A DNA stretch of 64,000 bases, from positions 27,165,098 to 27,229,097 of the forward strand of contig OY540812.1 of assembly GCA_961205875.1 (NCBI GenBank), in the 5' to 3' direction. This DNA comes from Sialis fuliginosa (Eukaryota > Arthropoda > Insecta > Megaloptera > Sialidae). This document shows positions 12,765 to 25,820 of the stretch, in pieces. The position numbers and the translations under genes are program-made. Within the stretch, counting starts at the first letter, position 1. Every line of letters begins with the position of its first letter. The notes beneath the pieces were generated by a model. The model saw only the letters and a program-made list of their open reading frames with translations. It searched no databases and had not been told where the DNA came from.

Positions 12765-13562
12765 TAGGTTTCCGTAGAAAACTAGGAAACCTTATAGTTT
12801 CGCCATGTCCGTCCGTCCGTCCGTCCTCTAAAATTTTAGACCGATAAAGATGAAATTTGGTATACATACGAAGACTGAAAACCTAAAAACAGAAACGATA
12901 AGATTTAAAAAAAAATTTTTTTGGACCCCCTTTCCATAGAATAAAAAGTATATTAAAAATTTGTTTTTCACTTAATCCATTAAGTAGGGTGTCTTTAGAT
13001 AGGTCTCCTAAAATGCAATAAAAAATGTTGTATGACATTTTGATTTTAACCCTTCAGTCACGATATATTTGCATTTAAATGTCGTTATCAGAACGTCCCC
13101 CCCCCAGCCTAATTTCTAAACTATCTATTCAAAAAATCTGAAAAAAATTCAGAATGTAGCTTTTAATTAGTACTTTCACTGAAAATTGTAACGAATACTG
13201 TCAAAATTATTTTGGACCCCCCTCCCATAGACTGAAAATTGTACTCAAATTTTTTTTCACTTACCCCATTGAGTGGGGTATCTTTAGATAGGTCTCCTAA
13301 AATGCAACAAAAAATGTTATATGACCTTTTGATTTTAACCCTTCAGTCACGATATATTTGCAAATATTATCAGAGAGTTCCCTCCCCCCTTCTACTTTTT
13401 AAACTATCGATGCAAATTTTTTTTTTTTAATCCAGGATGTAGCTTTTAGTTAGTACTTTCAATGAAAATTATAACTAACACTGTAGCTAAAATAGTTTAT
13501 AAAAAAATTGAAATAACTCTTGTTTATAAATCGTAATGACTACGGAAACCTATCATGTGCGT
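12765..13562. repeat. TTTCCGTAG-framed repeat with an internal tandem duplication
   Basis: Starts GGTTTCCGTAGAAAACTAGG and ends ACTACGGAAACC, an inverted frame, with a (GTCC)n run at 12807-12824. Inside, a block starting TTGGACCCCC at 12921 recurs at 13212. The two units of about 291 bp share GATAGGTCTCCTAAAATGCA, ACCCTTCAGTCACGATAT and AATGTAGCTTTTA. The outer frame is the insect repeat type that mimics GTTCCGTA elements. Confidence 0.6.
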
Positions 13563-16190
13563 GCCCAACACACACTTGGCCGTTTTATTTATGTTACTAT
13601 TGATAATATCAAAAAAGTTCAAATAAGAAAATCTCTGGTTTTTAACCTGAAGAAGAAATTTATAAACCTTCGCTCGCTTCACATAATATGTATAAATATA
13701 TAAACAATATTGGAATTGATAATAGTTTCAACAAATGAATAGAACATTAGTTCAAAAATAGGAAAATAAAAGAGATCACCCAAAAAATTAATATTACTTT
13801 AAAGAACCTTTAACCTTTAACAGTTGAATTTTTTCATAAAAAGAAGAAATATGTACATAAAAGGGAATGAAATACTTTATGAACAATGTACAATATACTT
13901 TTAAAATTTCATTAAATCATCGCTACCTGATGAATTCTAAATATAAACTGTCGAATTCCTTGCATACGTTTATATACATTTTAATTTAATTAATATTATT
14001 TTAGTGCTTTTTAGAATATTTCTGCCGGATACAAGAATTTGATAAATTATATTATATTAAATATTTTGTTTAAATTATTAGGTATATAAATTATAAATTT
14101 TATCTTACATTTATACTCAAATACCCAGTTTCACAAATTATAAATATCTCACAGTTCAAGGTAAATTGTAGATTTGGCCAATTAGGGCCCTTCACTGACA
14201 GTGTAAGATATTTCTTTATAAAATGAAAAGCTATATTATGTAAGATAAAAAAAATTTTTTGGAGACTGAAAAGTTGAATTTTTTATGTGATGATCTTTTT
14301 TATGAAATATGAGATAACCTTTTTTTATGAATCAAGTTGCTTGAAGAGTAAAAAAAGGTCCGTCACGGGTTTATTGTATCTTGATTATTGAAATATCGAA
14401 TGACATGTTGATTTTTTATTTTTATTTGTAAGGAAAAACTATAAAAATGAATATAAAATTATTAATCACAAAAAAAACTTTCATTTCTAATGCCATTTTA
14501 AATTGAACATAAATATGGTCATATTCCAAAGTTAGTCAATTGTCCGCTAGTCGTCTATTATTTTATACATATGTATGAAACCATTCGACCGGTAGCATTA
14601 TGCTGGATAAACTAAACAAACAAAGTTACGGTTAATTAATGATTGCGCTATGTAACTTTGAAAAATGTTTATTTAAGAATCTGCAATTAGCATGCGAAAA
14701 TGTGTATTTGAATTTTCATTAATAAATGTCTAATTATTATTGCATTTTAGCAAAAAAATATGAAAACAGAAAATTATCTTAAAATGGGTTAAAATACAAG
14801 AAAAAAATTAATTATTTGTTAATAACTTTTGAAAAAGACACCAAAAAAAAGTCGTAAAAAACCCTACCAAATCCAATTTTAATAATTTGCTCATAGATCC
14901 TGTACTTGGTATTAATTGTGGTAGTTAAAAATGTACGTAAATGCGAAGAAACTGAACTAAATGTATGACTGGACTATTAAAACGTATATGATAACTACGT
15001 AATGCAAATAAAGTCGAACTATCGAAGTGACAAATAATGTATGAAAAAAAATATACTTATGCAAAATATGGTGAACTTACTTTCCAAAAGAGTTTACTTT
15101 CTCCACCGCATTTGGTTGCTATAAAGGTGGAGGGATGAAACCAGTACCGGATTAACCATTAGGCTAACGACGTTATAGCTTAGGGCCTCAAGATTATGTT
15201 GGCTCCAAACAGAGCTGTCAATACTAAAGTAAAATATTTGAAAGGAACTTTTACTAACAATAAGTAGGTACCTACTTGTGATACCTCTGGCCCCAAACAA
15301 AATTTAAAAAATGAAATTGCCTTATGTTGTGTATTTTTTCTGTAATTCAAAAAACTATTTCATGTAGGTACTTTTATAATTATATATGTGTAATGTGTAG
15401 TTATTGTAAGTTTTCACAAAACAGTTTTGACATACTGCTGTAAGATTGCTGTTTATATCTTGACAAGAATTATGCTGCATAACAATAGAAAACAACAAAG
15501 GTGACGTCATTTTATAGAATTGCGTGATCTAATTTGCGACAGGATGTACTTACATATTTTTCTAGTTGAATATTATAAAAAAATAATTGTTTAAATACGT
15601 TAGAAATATATTTGTCAGCAACGTGCTTTGATAGTAATTCGAATATTATCCTTTTAATAGCATTTGTTACGCTGGAAGCAAAACATAAATCAATTTTTAT
15701 CAGATTTTTATTTTTGATATGACTAAAGAATTATTTTAGAACAGAGCATCTTAATTTTTTTAAGTGACATCTGCTATGTTAATTTTTTTAAGTTTTTTTT
15801 ATCGATTATTATTTAATGTAAGGGCACTTTAGAAGTTTTTGTTTCCTTGCCATATCCGAAGAAATAAGGGAAACTATGTGATTATATTTCTCAAAGCAAA
15901 AACTATTTTATTCTCCGATTTAAAAATGTCTACTTGATCGTTCCGTTTCAGACCAAGTGTATTTCTGTCTCCTGAATTCGATATTTATCTCAAGAACGAT
16001 GCATGTTACGTGAAAATTGTTAAAGATTCTTTTTTGTAGAGCATTACATTTTCTATAAAAATATCACTACACATATTCCCTTACGAAGATATACCCCCTT
16101 TTGCTTCCTAAAATTTAAACCATCGTCAATTGTTTTTTAATCACGTGCTTTTTACATTTTAATATTGATTATTTTAATTTTAGACTTAAG
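13563..16190. other. Intronic AT-rich stretch with a repeat fragment at 15142-15300
   Basis: CAGTACCGGATTAACCATTA at 15142, with TAGGGCCTCAAG after it and CTGGCCCC near 15290, looks like one part of a hAT-type GCCGGATTAACC MITE. The rest shows no paired repeats or coding sequence. Confidence 0.4.
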
Positions 16191-16194
16191 GCCA

Positions 16195-16384
16195 CTATAC
16201 ACCACCCAATCTGCAGGGCCGATTTATCGGGAGGTAGAGGGGTACTGCAGATTGGGTCGTGTATAGGGAAATCGGGCCGACAATTCGCGGAATAATCGGC
16301 TCGATTTGCCTATACACAACCCAATCTGCAGTACCCCGCCTCTACCTCACGACAAATCGGCCCTGTAGATTGGGTGGTTTATAG
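16195..16384. mobile_element. GC-rich compound palindrome (MITE)
   Basis: Outer arms 16195-16267 and 16309-16384 are inverted copies around a 41 bp spacer. Each arm is itself bounded by the inverted pair CCCAATCTGCAG / CTGCAGATTGGG, so each arm can fold alone. GC content is far above the surroundings. Intact enough to call a recent or conserved MITE insertion. Confidence 0.75.
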
Positions 16385-18176
16385 AAACTTTTAGATTAAA
16401 AAAAATATATAATAATTTAATATTTTATAATACAATTAATTTTAACTTCAATTAATTTCAATACTTTATATTTATTTAAATTCTTCTATATGTAATTAAC
16501 TATAGTTGTAACAGTTTTTAAAAGAGTAGTTTACGTATGTAATTTGCGCGCCTAACGGAGGGTTAACATAATTATTGAAATTAAGACCCATATAGATTGT
16601 CCTTACTCCTTACCAAGGACAATTTACTAGTTAGTGTATACATTTTAAGAATAAACTTATTTATTCTGACATACTTATCCATTTTTATTAAAATTAAATT
16701 ATTGAATTATTTTACAAATTATATTTTGATACATGAACACATGAATTTTATAACGAATCTATATTATTTTCAATAATAATGAAAATAATATAAAAATATA
16801 TATGAATTTTTTTATGAAAGGTAATTTTATACATATTTCTTTCTTATCATCATCTTATCAGCAAAATGCTATAAACTAATGTAAATAAGGTTTCTTCAAA
16901 GATGTGAATTTATCTTGCATATTAACACCTATACATTTACGTTATATGTAATAGATAAACATAGACTACCGTTCCAAATTTTTGTTAATATTTGTAAGCT
17001 AAAATGTTTAGTGTTTTAATATTTTCCTTATTTTTTCTCCATCGAGCAAAAAATTTGAACAAAAAAATAATATTTAAAGTTGAGTATATAACAGACTACC
17101 TATAATTGTTACCAGTGTACTCCGCAAAAATGTGCTCCGTAATGTTAGCGTAGCGGATCATAATTATAAAATAAATTAGTAATAAATATTATTTATTACT
17201 TTTTAAAGTATTTCAGTAATAATTTTTTAATGGTTTATTTGGAACCTTCATCTCTCGTTCAAAAATAAATCAATTATAATTTAAAGCAAATAAGTAGCAT
17301 ATTATAAATTTTAAACCGCGCGATGCCTATAGGAAATATACATTAATTTTGAAGTTTCATAAAAGATGCGGCCATCTTTTATGAAACTTTATTTCTTTTG
17401 GCCACAGTTTCGTAAAATGGACTAGGTGGCTTATGAATTCATAAACTTTCCTAATCTAACAATATGATATTATTGTATATTTCTACAATTATTTCAGTGT
17501 GATTGACAATAGTGTTTATATGGACTTGAGCAATTAAACTCAATTCATTCACAAAAATATAACACAAGTTTTTTTTCTTGCGGTCGCTTTTTACAAAACA
17601 GCATTTAAATAATCAAATTATAATAGTATTTTTTTAGTTTTGTATAATCCATAAGAATAAATGTTTGCTATTGATAATATAACAAATATAAATCACAAAA
17701 CTTTGTCTTCTATAATAATTACAGGACAATATATGATAAGAATTATCTTAATTTTGTAATCTAATGTAGGTACGAGTAATACAATATAATAACTAAAACT
17801 AGATAAAATAATAAATCCATATCTATTGTTTTTTTTCCTCACAGAAGATAATATTTATTTTCACACTAAAAATGAAATATATAGCGTATACTTACTGTAA
17901 AAAGTATAAAATATCTCAGCACATGAAAAATTGAATTTCTTTTCGTCAACTCTAGTTAACAATTTGACAATTACAATATACGTATTATGCAAAAATTTAA
18001 GATTTCTAATGTTACTAATTTTGAAATTAACTAAAAATATATGGCCTTTTCAATTATTTAAAATAAAAATGATTCGTAAGTAATGTTGTATCGTGAGCAA
18101 AAATTACTCATGCGCTAGAAAGGATTCATAATTTTTATTAAGTTAATACATGACATACATATGTATATTATGTATA
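16385..18176. other. Intronic AT-rich stretch, nothing recognised
   Basis: A small hairpin lies at 17353-17389 (AAGTTTCATAAAAGATG ... CATCTTTTATGAAACTT). No coding or transposon signature otherwise. Confidence 0.45.
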
Positions 18177-18936
18177 CAGGGTGTCCCATTTTAATCTATC
18201 CCCCCCTTTATTTTTTTCTATCAATTACATCAAAAAACGTTTCAAATAAAAGTTCTTCGATTTTAAGGGGGAACCAATATGGCGTTATTATTTTTTGATT
18301 TAGTGAACGTCTTCAAGGAATTTAAAAAAAAAATGGATACCTATATTTACCATATCTTATTTTATTAAAAAAAAAACAAGCAGCTTTTGTCTAAAATAAT
18401 TTTTAGTGTGACTTCATTTAACAAAATAGTTTGAGATTTAAAATTTTTATGAATTTTTTATTCGGAAACCGTCAACTTTAGAGGAAAAATACAAAAGGCA
18501 AAACAATTTTATTTTGACCTGATAGAACTAGAAAAATGATTTCACAAAAGTTAAAAAACAATCAGATTAAAATAAATATTTTTTTGTTTTTTCCACTTTT
18601 CCTCTAAAGTTAAGTTTTTAGATAAAAAATTAGTGAAAATCTAAAATCTTAAATTATTTTGTTAAATGTAAAAAAATGTAGTCACACTAAAAATTATTTA
18701 AGACAAAAGCTGCTTGTTTTTCTCCATAAAATAAGAAACCGTAATAAAAAATATTGATTTCAATTTGAATAAAAATGTTGATCTTATTTGAAGTTGAAGA
18801 CGTCTATTTAAACAAAAATTAATAATGCTGTTTTGGTTCTCCCTCAAATCCAAACAACTTTTATTAAAAACATTTTTTGATTTAATTGATAGAAAAAGAA
18901 AGAAAGGAGGTGATAGATTAAAATGGAACATCCTAT
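18177..18936. mobile_element. Palindromic MITE with CAGGGTGTCCCATTTTAATC ends
   Basis: The left end AGGGTGTCCCATTTTAATC matches in inversion the right end GATTAAAATGGAACATCCT. Pairing continues through AACAAGCAGCTTTTGTCTAA / AGACAAAAGCTGCTTGTTTT and TTTAGAGGAAAA / TTTTCCTCTAAA to a centre near 18550. About 760 bp with diverged arms. A Tc1/mariner origin (ACAGGGTGTCC end) is likely but not proven. Confidence 0.7.
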
Positions 18937-19489
18937 ATAAATAACCAAGAATAAATTCATATAAGATATAATATTTAATGGAATAAATAAATATTATTTT
19001 GAAATCACGTCTGTGATATTTGCACCTTGCTATAGTACATTAGTACAGCTTTATGATTAATTGTCTATGTAATTATTGAGACGTTGGGCAAAGAACAAGA
19101 AGAAGAGAGGGACAGACAGATATCAATCAATTTAGATGATTATCTTATATAGTGATGACAAATATTATTTCTCGCAGTCGTTTGAGTAATTAAAAAGACA
19201 CTCATTTTTAGTAGTTTCTTAGAAAGTAAGAAAATAAAAATTTATTAAATAAATCTTGGATTTTTCTTTTCAATTAATTAAATATTGAGATTGAATAAAG
19301 TGTATTAAAATACGAATTCTTGACTACTGACTCCAAGCAATGTTATTATGATTTCAAGTAGTGTCCGACATTCGGCTTCGGCCACCTTTAGCCAAAATCT
19401 GATTCTTCGGTTTTAGAAATTAGATTCTTAAAACAAAAATACAGTTTCTGGTTTAAAAAAAAATTAAGATAAGCATTGCACAATTATGA

Positions 19490-19803
19490 TATCGACGATC
19501 CAGACTATCGAGCCGGTCACGTGCCAGTCTTGGTCCGATCTCGCTTCAATCAAATGTTATGATATTTACATTAACGAGCTGGTCTCGATCCGGTCTTGGT
19601 ACAATCCATGCCAGTTTCGATCACTCCAGTAAAATATTATTTACACTATGCTGTATCGGAGCGTGATTGGACCGAGACCGGTACGATACCTATAATGTGA
19701 ATGATTTTATTGTTTATTGCATATTTATATTTGATTGGAGCGAGATCGGACCGAAACCGGACTGGGACCGGACCGAAGCGGTAAGATAGTCTGGATCGAC
19801 CCT
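19490..19803. mobile_element. GC-rich palindromic MITE, GGTCGATCCAGACTATC ends
   Basis: CGATCCAGACTATCG at the left and GATAGTCTGGATCGACC at the right are inverted copies. Between them are alternating blocks of GGTCTCGATCCGG and GACCGAGACCGG type in mirror order, separated by AT-rich spacers. About 310 bp, no ORF. Confidence 0.7.
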
Positions 19804-20132
19804 AAGTGTCCCGTTTGTTACGGAACACTAAAAAACTGAGGAGGTTTAAATAAAATATATATAATTTTCATAACTTTTCTGATATTATCCACTGTTTGAG
19901 AGTCACTGTACATGGTGTACATTATGTTAATGTAACGCAATTTCCACATGTTGCTACGATACCTAACTTGATTATTCTGATGGTTATGTTGAGTAAAACA
20001 ACTGTTTTAAAGTGTAATTCAGTTTATAAAAATGTGATACGATGGTAAATCGAATTATGTTGAAATTTTCAACTTAATTTTTCAATTACTTTTTATTCTA
20101 TTGCAAATCAATACTTGTTTCTTAATATTTAT

Positions 20133-20579
20133 AAGGTACTGGAACCAGTCTTGGATAAACCCCAGTGCTGGACACTAAATTAGAAATATTTGTTGATATT
20201 TCATTACTGTCATTACTGAATCATAATCACACTTATCTGTAAACAACTTGATTCGTAATGGTTGTCAAAATCGTGGACATTTAAACTAATTATTAGTGTG
20301 AACTTTTTATCAATTATTCTATTATCATGGCATCTGCTTTACATTTACATAACATTTTTGTAGTGTCTATTACTAGTTTTATTTTGTTCATTACTGCCGA
20401 AAAAAACATAAAATAAATAAAAGGCTAAAATAAAAAATATATATAAGTTTTTGTGGACTTTGATAATTAAATTGATTTAATAAAGAGGTACATACTTGTT
20501 TTACTAGTAATATGAGTTCAATCCCAAAAAAACAGTACATCTTGGTATTAAAGTGGCCAAGATTGGTGCCAGTACCTTA
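20133..20579 (-). mobile_element. MITE family A, copy 2
   Basis: Complete: AAGGTACTGGAACCAGTCTT at 20133 and GATTGGTGCCAGTACCTT ending at 20579, flanked by TA-rich sequence on both sides (possible TA or TATA target duplication). Opposite orientation to the copies at 842 and 37350. About 447 bp, no ORF. Confidence 0.72.
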
Positions 20580-22318
20580 TATCAATATTATCTAAATGTT
20601 TATAATATATATAAACAAAGTTTAATCGTAATTGTTTATTTTGAATTTTATTTCACATATTATAGAAAACTTTCTTTCATTGTTTCCTCTCTTACATACA
20701 TATATAGATTTTTATTTAAGACTTAAAATTCCCCGTGCATTCACCCGGGCTTATTTCAGAATCAAGTCCTCTTTTTATAAAAAATATCAATAATCAATTT
20801 TGATTTTGTCTGAATACGTGCTTGACCAAATAATTCAATAAAAAAATTTGTTTTAACTATACCAACATAGATTTTTGATGCATTTTTAATTATTCGTGTT
20901 AGAAAATATAAATTGTCAATTTTCTTCAGTACAGAGTCCAAACAGTGAAAATCGCATAAAAATCAGTTCAGTTCTTTTTGTGTCAAGTCAGAACAAACAC
21001 AAACAAAAATTCTAAATATTATCATAATTGATTTTATTGCCTATAAAAAACGAATCTCAAATAATAAAAATATTTACAGATTATATAGTATTAGACTACC
21101 CGATATAAAAGTCCCACCCATAAATGTCAATAAATATCTCAAATAAATTATTATTAATTAGAATATAATAATAGATTACAGCACATATATTTAACTTATC
21201 CCAAGAATTCACCTTAATTAAAGATATTTAGTTATTATATTTATTATAGTATATACCTACTTGTTGAAGGAAATGTAATTTTTAAAATGCACTTTTTACA
21301 TAAAAATAAAAATTCCTGTAATTAGGTATAATTAAAAATTCATAATAACTATAAAACATGTTATTTTGTTGTACTACATGCAATGAATAATAAATTCCTA
21401 GTTTAAGGTTTTATGAAATGGGCGAAAGTCAAAAACACTTAAGAGTTTCTAAAACTGATTTTATTTATTTGTTTTATTGTTAGTATGTATGTATGTATTT
21501 ATTTTCTTTAAAAATACTGTCAGTGTAGGTAGTGTGAAATTTTAATTGCATTTTATATGATAATATAAAATATTTGTCAATATATGTCAAAAAGTTACAT
21601 AAATAATATTATATGCCGACAAACTTATTTATTTAAGTATTTTACAATTAGATCGGTATCTAAATAACAAAATGAGCTAATTTACTACATTGATTATTTT
21701 TTAATCCAAAAAATCGAAAGTTAAAATTTCAGACATTATATTACATATAGCTCATTTGCTACAACAACGACATAACTCAAAAATTGCGATATGCAGGAGG
21801 TCGGGGAAATCCTCTTAATAGCTGATTTGCTTTAATCAATAAATAAATATTTTATTTTTTATTTTTTACTATTAAAATAATTATCAAAGAATATTAATTA
21901 AGATAATTCTTGTGATTAATTATTATTTCGCACCCTGTACTATGCCACTAAATAAGATACGTTTTTTAAATTTTTATTTACCTGGTGGATAAATATAAAA
22001 TAAAATGTAACTAACGCAATTTTCATTTATTACCAATAAAATTTAATAGCAGTTCATAAGTCCAGAGGATATGTTGACGTCAGCTGATATAAAAATATAT
22101 TTATATTACTTATAAATAATAAATATTATTTTGTAATGAAAAGCTGCATTTATTATTAACAGAGGTTAGCACATTTTAAATTTAGTGGACAGAACTTGAT
22201 TTTTTTTCGGGTGGAATAATATTATAAACATATAATATTTTTATTTTATAGCATAACACAACGTATAGTTATTATTGATAAATAATATTATATAATGACG
22301 TTAAATATATTAAATAAT
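20580..22318. other. Intronic AT-rich stretch, nothing recognised
   Basis: No paired repeat, RNA gene or coding sequence recognised. A CCCGTGCATTCACCCGGGC fragment near 20732 looks like the tail of an old repeat. Confidence 0.45.
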
Positions 22319-22497
22319 AACAAATTAATTATCTAAACGTCAAATGTATTGAAGAAGAAGTATTCGCAAGCTTTCGATTCACAGAATCATCGTCAGGCTT
22401 TCAGAAGGAAATAAAATATGAGAAAGAGATGATTCTGTGAATCGAAAGCTTGCGAATACTTTTTCTTTAATTTTGACGTTTAGACAATTAATTTGTT
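22319..22497. repeat. Short fold-back element, arms about 70 bp
   Basis: The left arm 22319-22390 and right arm 22429-22497 share AACAAATTAATT, CTAAACGTCAAA and a 31-base block from GTATTCGCAAGC to ACAGAATCAT. The spacer is 38 bp. Only a few mismatches in the paired part. Confidence 0.72.
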
Positions 22498-22791
22498 AAT
22501 ATTTATTATTGATAAATATAGAATGATTATTTTAGTTATTTTGTCTTAATATAAAGGTCGCTGAACCTTAGCTATACTTTTGAGGAAAATAGTTTAAATC
22601 TTAAGTCCAGACAACGCTGTAACACCGCCTCGAGAATTCAGTTGTGTAAATGAAGTACAAGTATGGCACTTTATGATTAATCAAAAGCTACTGAAGCAAC
22701 ATGTGTATTTACTAACTTTGGTTCAAAACTTCTAACCATTTTGTCGGTATAACGAATACTTTTCAAGATATTACTTTCTGTATAATGATGT

Positions 22792-23748
22792 AAGGTGCTG
22801 GTACCAGTCTTGGATCATGCTCCAATGTTGGATTCTTGTTTAATTAAATGTACTAAATTAAAAATAATTGTTGATATTTAATTACTGCCATTACTGACTC
22901 AAAATCTATAGACACTTAACAGTAAAACAACTTAATTTGTTGACAATCGGTCAATGGGTGTCAAAAGGGTGAACATTTAAACTAATTATTAATGTAATAT
23001 ATTTATTTAGTGTTATTATTATCAAAGCATCTGCTTTACATTGTTTCAAAATTTACAATTCTTTATTTTATAACTGTTGTGTCGTAGAACTCATCATTTT
23101 ATAATTATTTGCGTCTATCACTGGGTGTCCATTCTTCTTCTTCTTCATAACGTAGAATTAATTTTTTAGTAACATGAGTTCATGAGAACTAAATAAAAAA
23201 CCTATCAATCCCAAAAAAACTGTATATCTTTCTCTTAAAGGGGGATCATTCCATAAATGAAAAATGACTTTTCAGGTTAACTTCGAGGATTTTCATGAAT
23301 TTACAATTTGTTATAAAGGATTTTGTAAGGATATGTTGGACCAATATAATTTTAGTTTTTTATAATTATTTATAAAAAAGTTATGACGTATTAAATTTTT
23401 TAGCTATTTTTTTAATGTCAAATATTTTAAAAACTGTGCATTTTACGCAAAATTATCAAGAGAGCTTTTTAACCGACAAAATACAGGATTAAATTTAAAT
23501 TAATTTATAATTGTCGATCAAAAAGCTCTCTTGATAATTTTGCGTAAAATGCACAGTTTTTAAGATATTTGGCAATAAAAAAAATTTGCAAAAAAATTCA
23601 AATAATTATAAAAAAATAAAATTATGCTGGAACATAATATCCTTATAAAAACCTTTATAACATATTGTAAATTCATGAAAATCCTCGAGGTTGACCTGAA
23701 AAGTGATTTTTTTATTATGGAATGACCCAGACAGGTGCTAGTACCTTA
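22792..23748 (-). mobile_element. MITE family A, copy 3, interrupted by a palindromic MITE
   Basis: AAGGTGCTGGTACCAGTCTT at 22792 and GGTGCTAGTACCTT ending at 23748 are the two ends. Next to the uninterrupted copy at 20133-20579, the host sequence ...TTAAAG / AGA...GGTGC is split cleanly by the 23241-23728 insertion, giving a relative age. Confidence 0.72.
23241..23728. mobile_element. Palindromic MITE, GGGTCATTCCATAA ends, nested in MITE A
   Basis: The left end GGGGATCATTCCATAA and right end TTATGGAATGACCC pair in inversion. Further paired blocks are CATGAATTTACAAT / ATTGTAAATTCATG and a 33-base stretch (23440-23473 with 23518-23550) containing TTTTACGCAAAATTATCAAG. Total about 490 bp, spacer about 45 bp. 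Confidence 0.78.
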
Positions 23749-25763
23749 TTTATTAAAAATCTTGTGTTGGTCACAACTACTCATGTCACAATGTTTGTTT
23801 TATACTTTGTATCAGATATATTCATATTCATTTTGTACAATTTGTGAAGCATAATCAATAATTCATTTTCAGCACCAGTACAAATAAACGATAACTTCGA
23901 CTGTATCAATTACTAATAATAATTAATCAACGACAATGTCATGTTTGATTTTTACTCTTGTATAATCATTTTTCATCTACATTTTTTTATGATTTGTAAT
24001 CACATAATATTGAAGATGAAGTATGATTTAATATTTTTTCACACGGTTTTCCAATATTACGTTGGTCAGTTACGTCATAATGTCAGGGACAAAATTATTA
24101 AAAAAATAGTTCCTTTTGACGAAATTAAATAAAAAAAATAATGAGTAGGTATATGAAAATGACATTATCATATCTATGTGTGAGGTCTAAAACAGTGATT
24201 CTTAAACGAAAGAATTTTTGTAAGCTATAAGGTAGTTTTTTTTAAATATTTAACAAGTTATTACAAATTTATAGTCAGTCAAATATTATTACTGGTTTAT
24301 AATAATGAAAAATGAATTGAGAGGATCTCAAACAAATCCTTTTTTTACGATGAACAGGAATCTATCTTTCGTTGAAGCAACGGACCTGTTCAAAGAGTGA
24401 AATCTTAGAAACCTCAAGGGGCACAATAGGCCCTAATGGCCTTAGTGCCGGAGCCTCGATCCACCTTCCCTCCCCTTTATCTATCTATATCAAATAGTAA
24501 ATATTTTTTACTGATTATCGGTAATCCATAAAACCGGGACTCTCGACGAGATTAGTACATAAATCTTCTCGTCAAAATTTAAGACGGTTCTCATCTCGTT
24601 AAACTCTATTGATAGTCTCAGGTTTGTCTCATTCAAATTTACCCCAGTCTTAACTTACGTTACAATACGTACTTAAATATGCAATACATATCTTAAATTG
24701 ATTCTCGTCCTTATCCTTATTTAATTTTACTATGTATCCATAGTTTTTTTAAATTTTATTTTTACATTCATCGAAATCAACAAAATGCAATGGTTTTTAA
24801 ATCGTTTTTATTGTATTTTTTTGTAACGCCCCAGCCTTCATAAAGTGATATTTTAATCCAGAACAAGATTATATAATAATACACAAGTTTATGTGATTTA
24901 TAATTTCAAAGTACTATGTCGCCTATTCGGATAACTTTTTGATTTATCCATCCGGTAAGTATAAACACAGTATATACATAATAATATAATGAATGTAAAG
25001 TTTTTAAATATATACCTCTGCATGTGCAATTAAAAACAAAAACATAAGTAAAAAGTTGTAGTCCTTCACACTCGTGTCTATGTATTATATGCATTGCCAT
25101 GTACGTAGCATTTAGTTTAGACCTATAAAACTGTCGTAATTGTTGTATCTAGTCTTGCTAGCACGCTACCATACCAATAATAAACATATGATACCTACTT
25201 TAATGTATTTTATAAATCGGGAAGAGTTAAAAATATATATTCATGAACTGCATTTCAATAAAATAATAATGGAAATAGTAAAATAATAAATATACGAGTA
25301 CTTGATAAATTAATTAAGGGGTCAAAATATTTCTAGGGAAAATTAGGTTAAATGACTGCTTATAAATAAATTTGAAAAAAATATTTAAAAACTGATTTGG
25401 ACTTCATTTTCTACGAAAATTATTTGAGATTTGATGCATAAAGTTAAAAATTTGTTTTAGACAAAATCTGCTATATTGAATTTCAAAAGCGTGTAGTTTC
25501 GGTTTTTGTTCATAAAATAGAGTTTAATTTCGAACGAAATAAAAAATACTTTTGTGTTTTTAAAAATATTTAAGTATACTTATTTTTTTTACTTATTGAT
25601 TTTTTTTAAATTGAATAAGCTCGTTTTATTAAATTTTATTATTTAATTTAACGCTTTTTGAATATAATTCATGTTACAATGAACATTATAGAAATCTATG
25701 ATAGTATCCAAACAATAAACTGGGTGGGGGTGGATAAATAAAAATGTCTCTGTTTAGTAATAG
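23749..25763. other. Intronic stretch with small repeat fragments
   Basis: 24420-24448 is a small GC-rich hairpin (GGCACAATAGGCC with GGCCTTAGTGCC). 24536-24650 has GACGAGATT and TCTCATCTCG blocks, as in the GAGACGAGAC element at 37121-37275, and is probably half of such an element. The rest is AT-rich without recognisable features. Confidence 0.4.
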
Positions 25764-25820
25764 CGTGCATTTTACCATCAAAAACCACGGCAACCACTGC
25801 ATTCTTAAATGAAATAGAGT
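25764..25820 (+). repeat. Half copy of the GCAGTGGTT hairpin element
   Basis: CGTGCATTTTACCATCAAAA followed by ACCACGGCAACCACTGCATT and TAAATGAAATAGAGT is the right arm of the complete hairpin at 54295-54403, differing by a few bases. The left arm is missing here. Confidence 0.6.
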
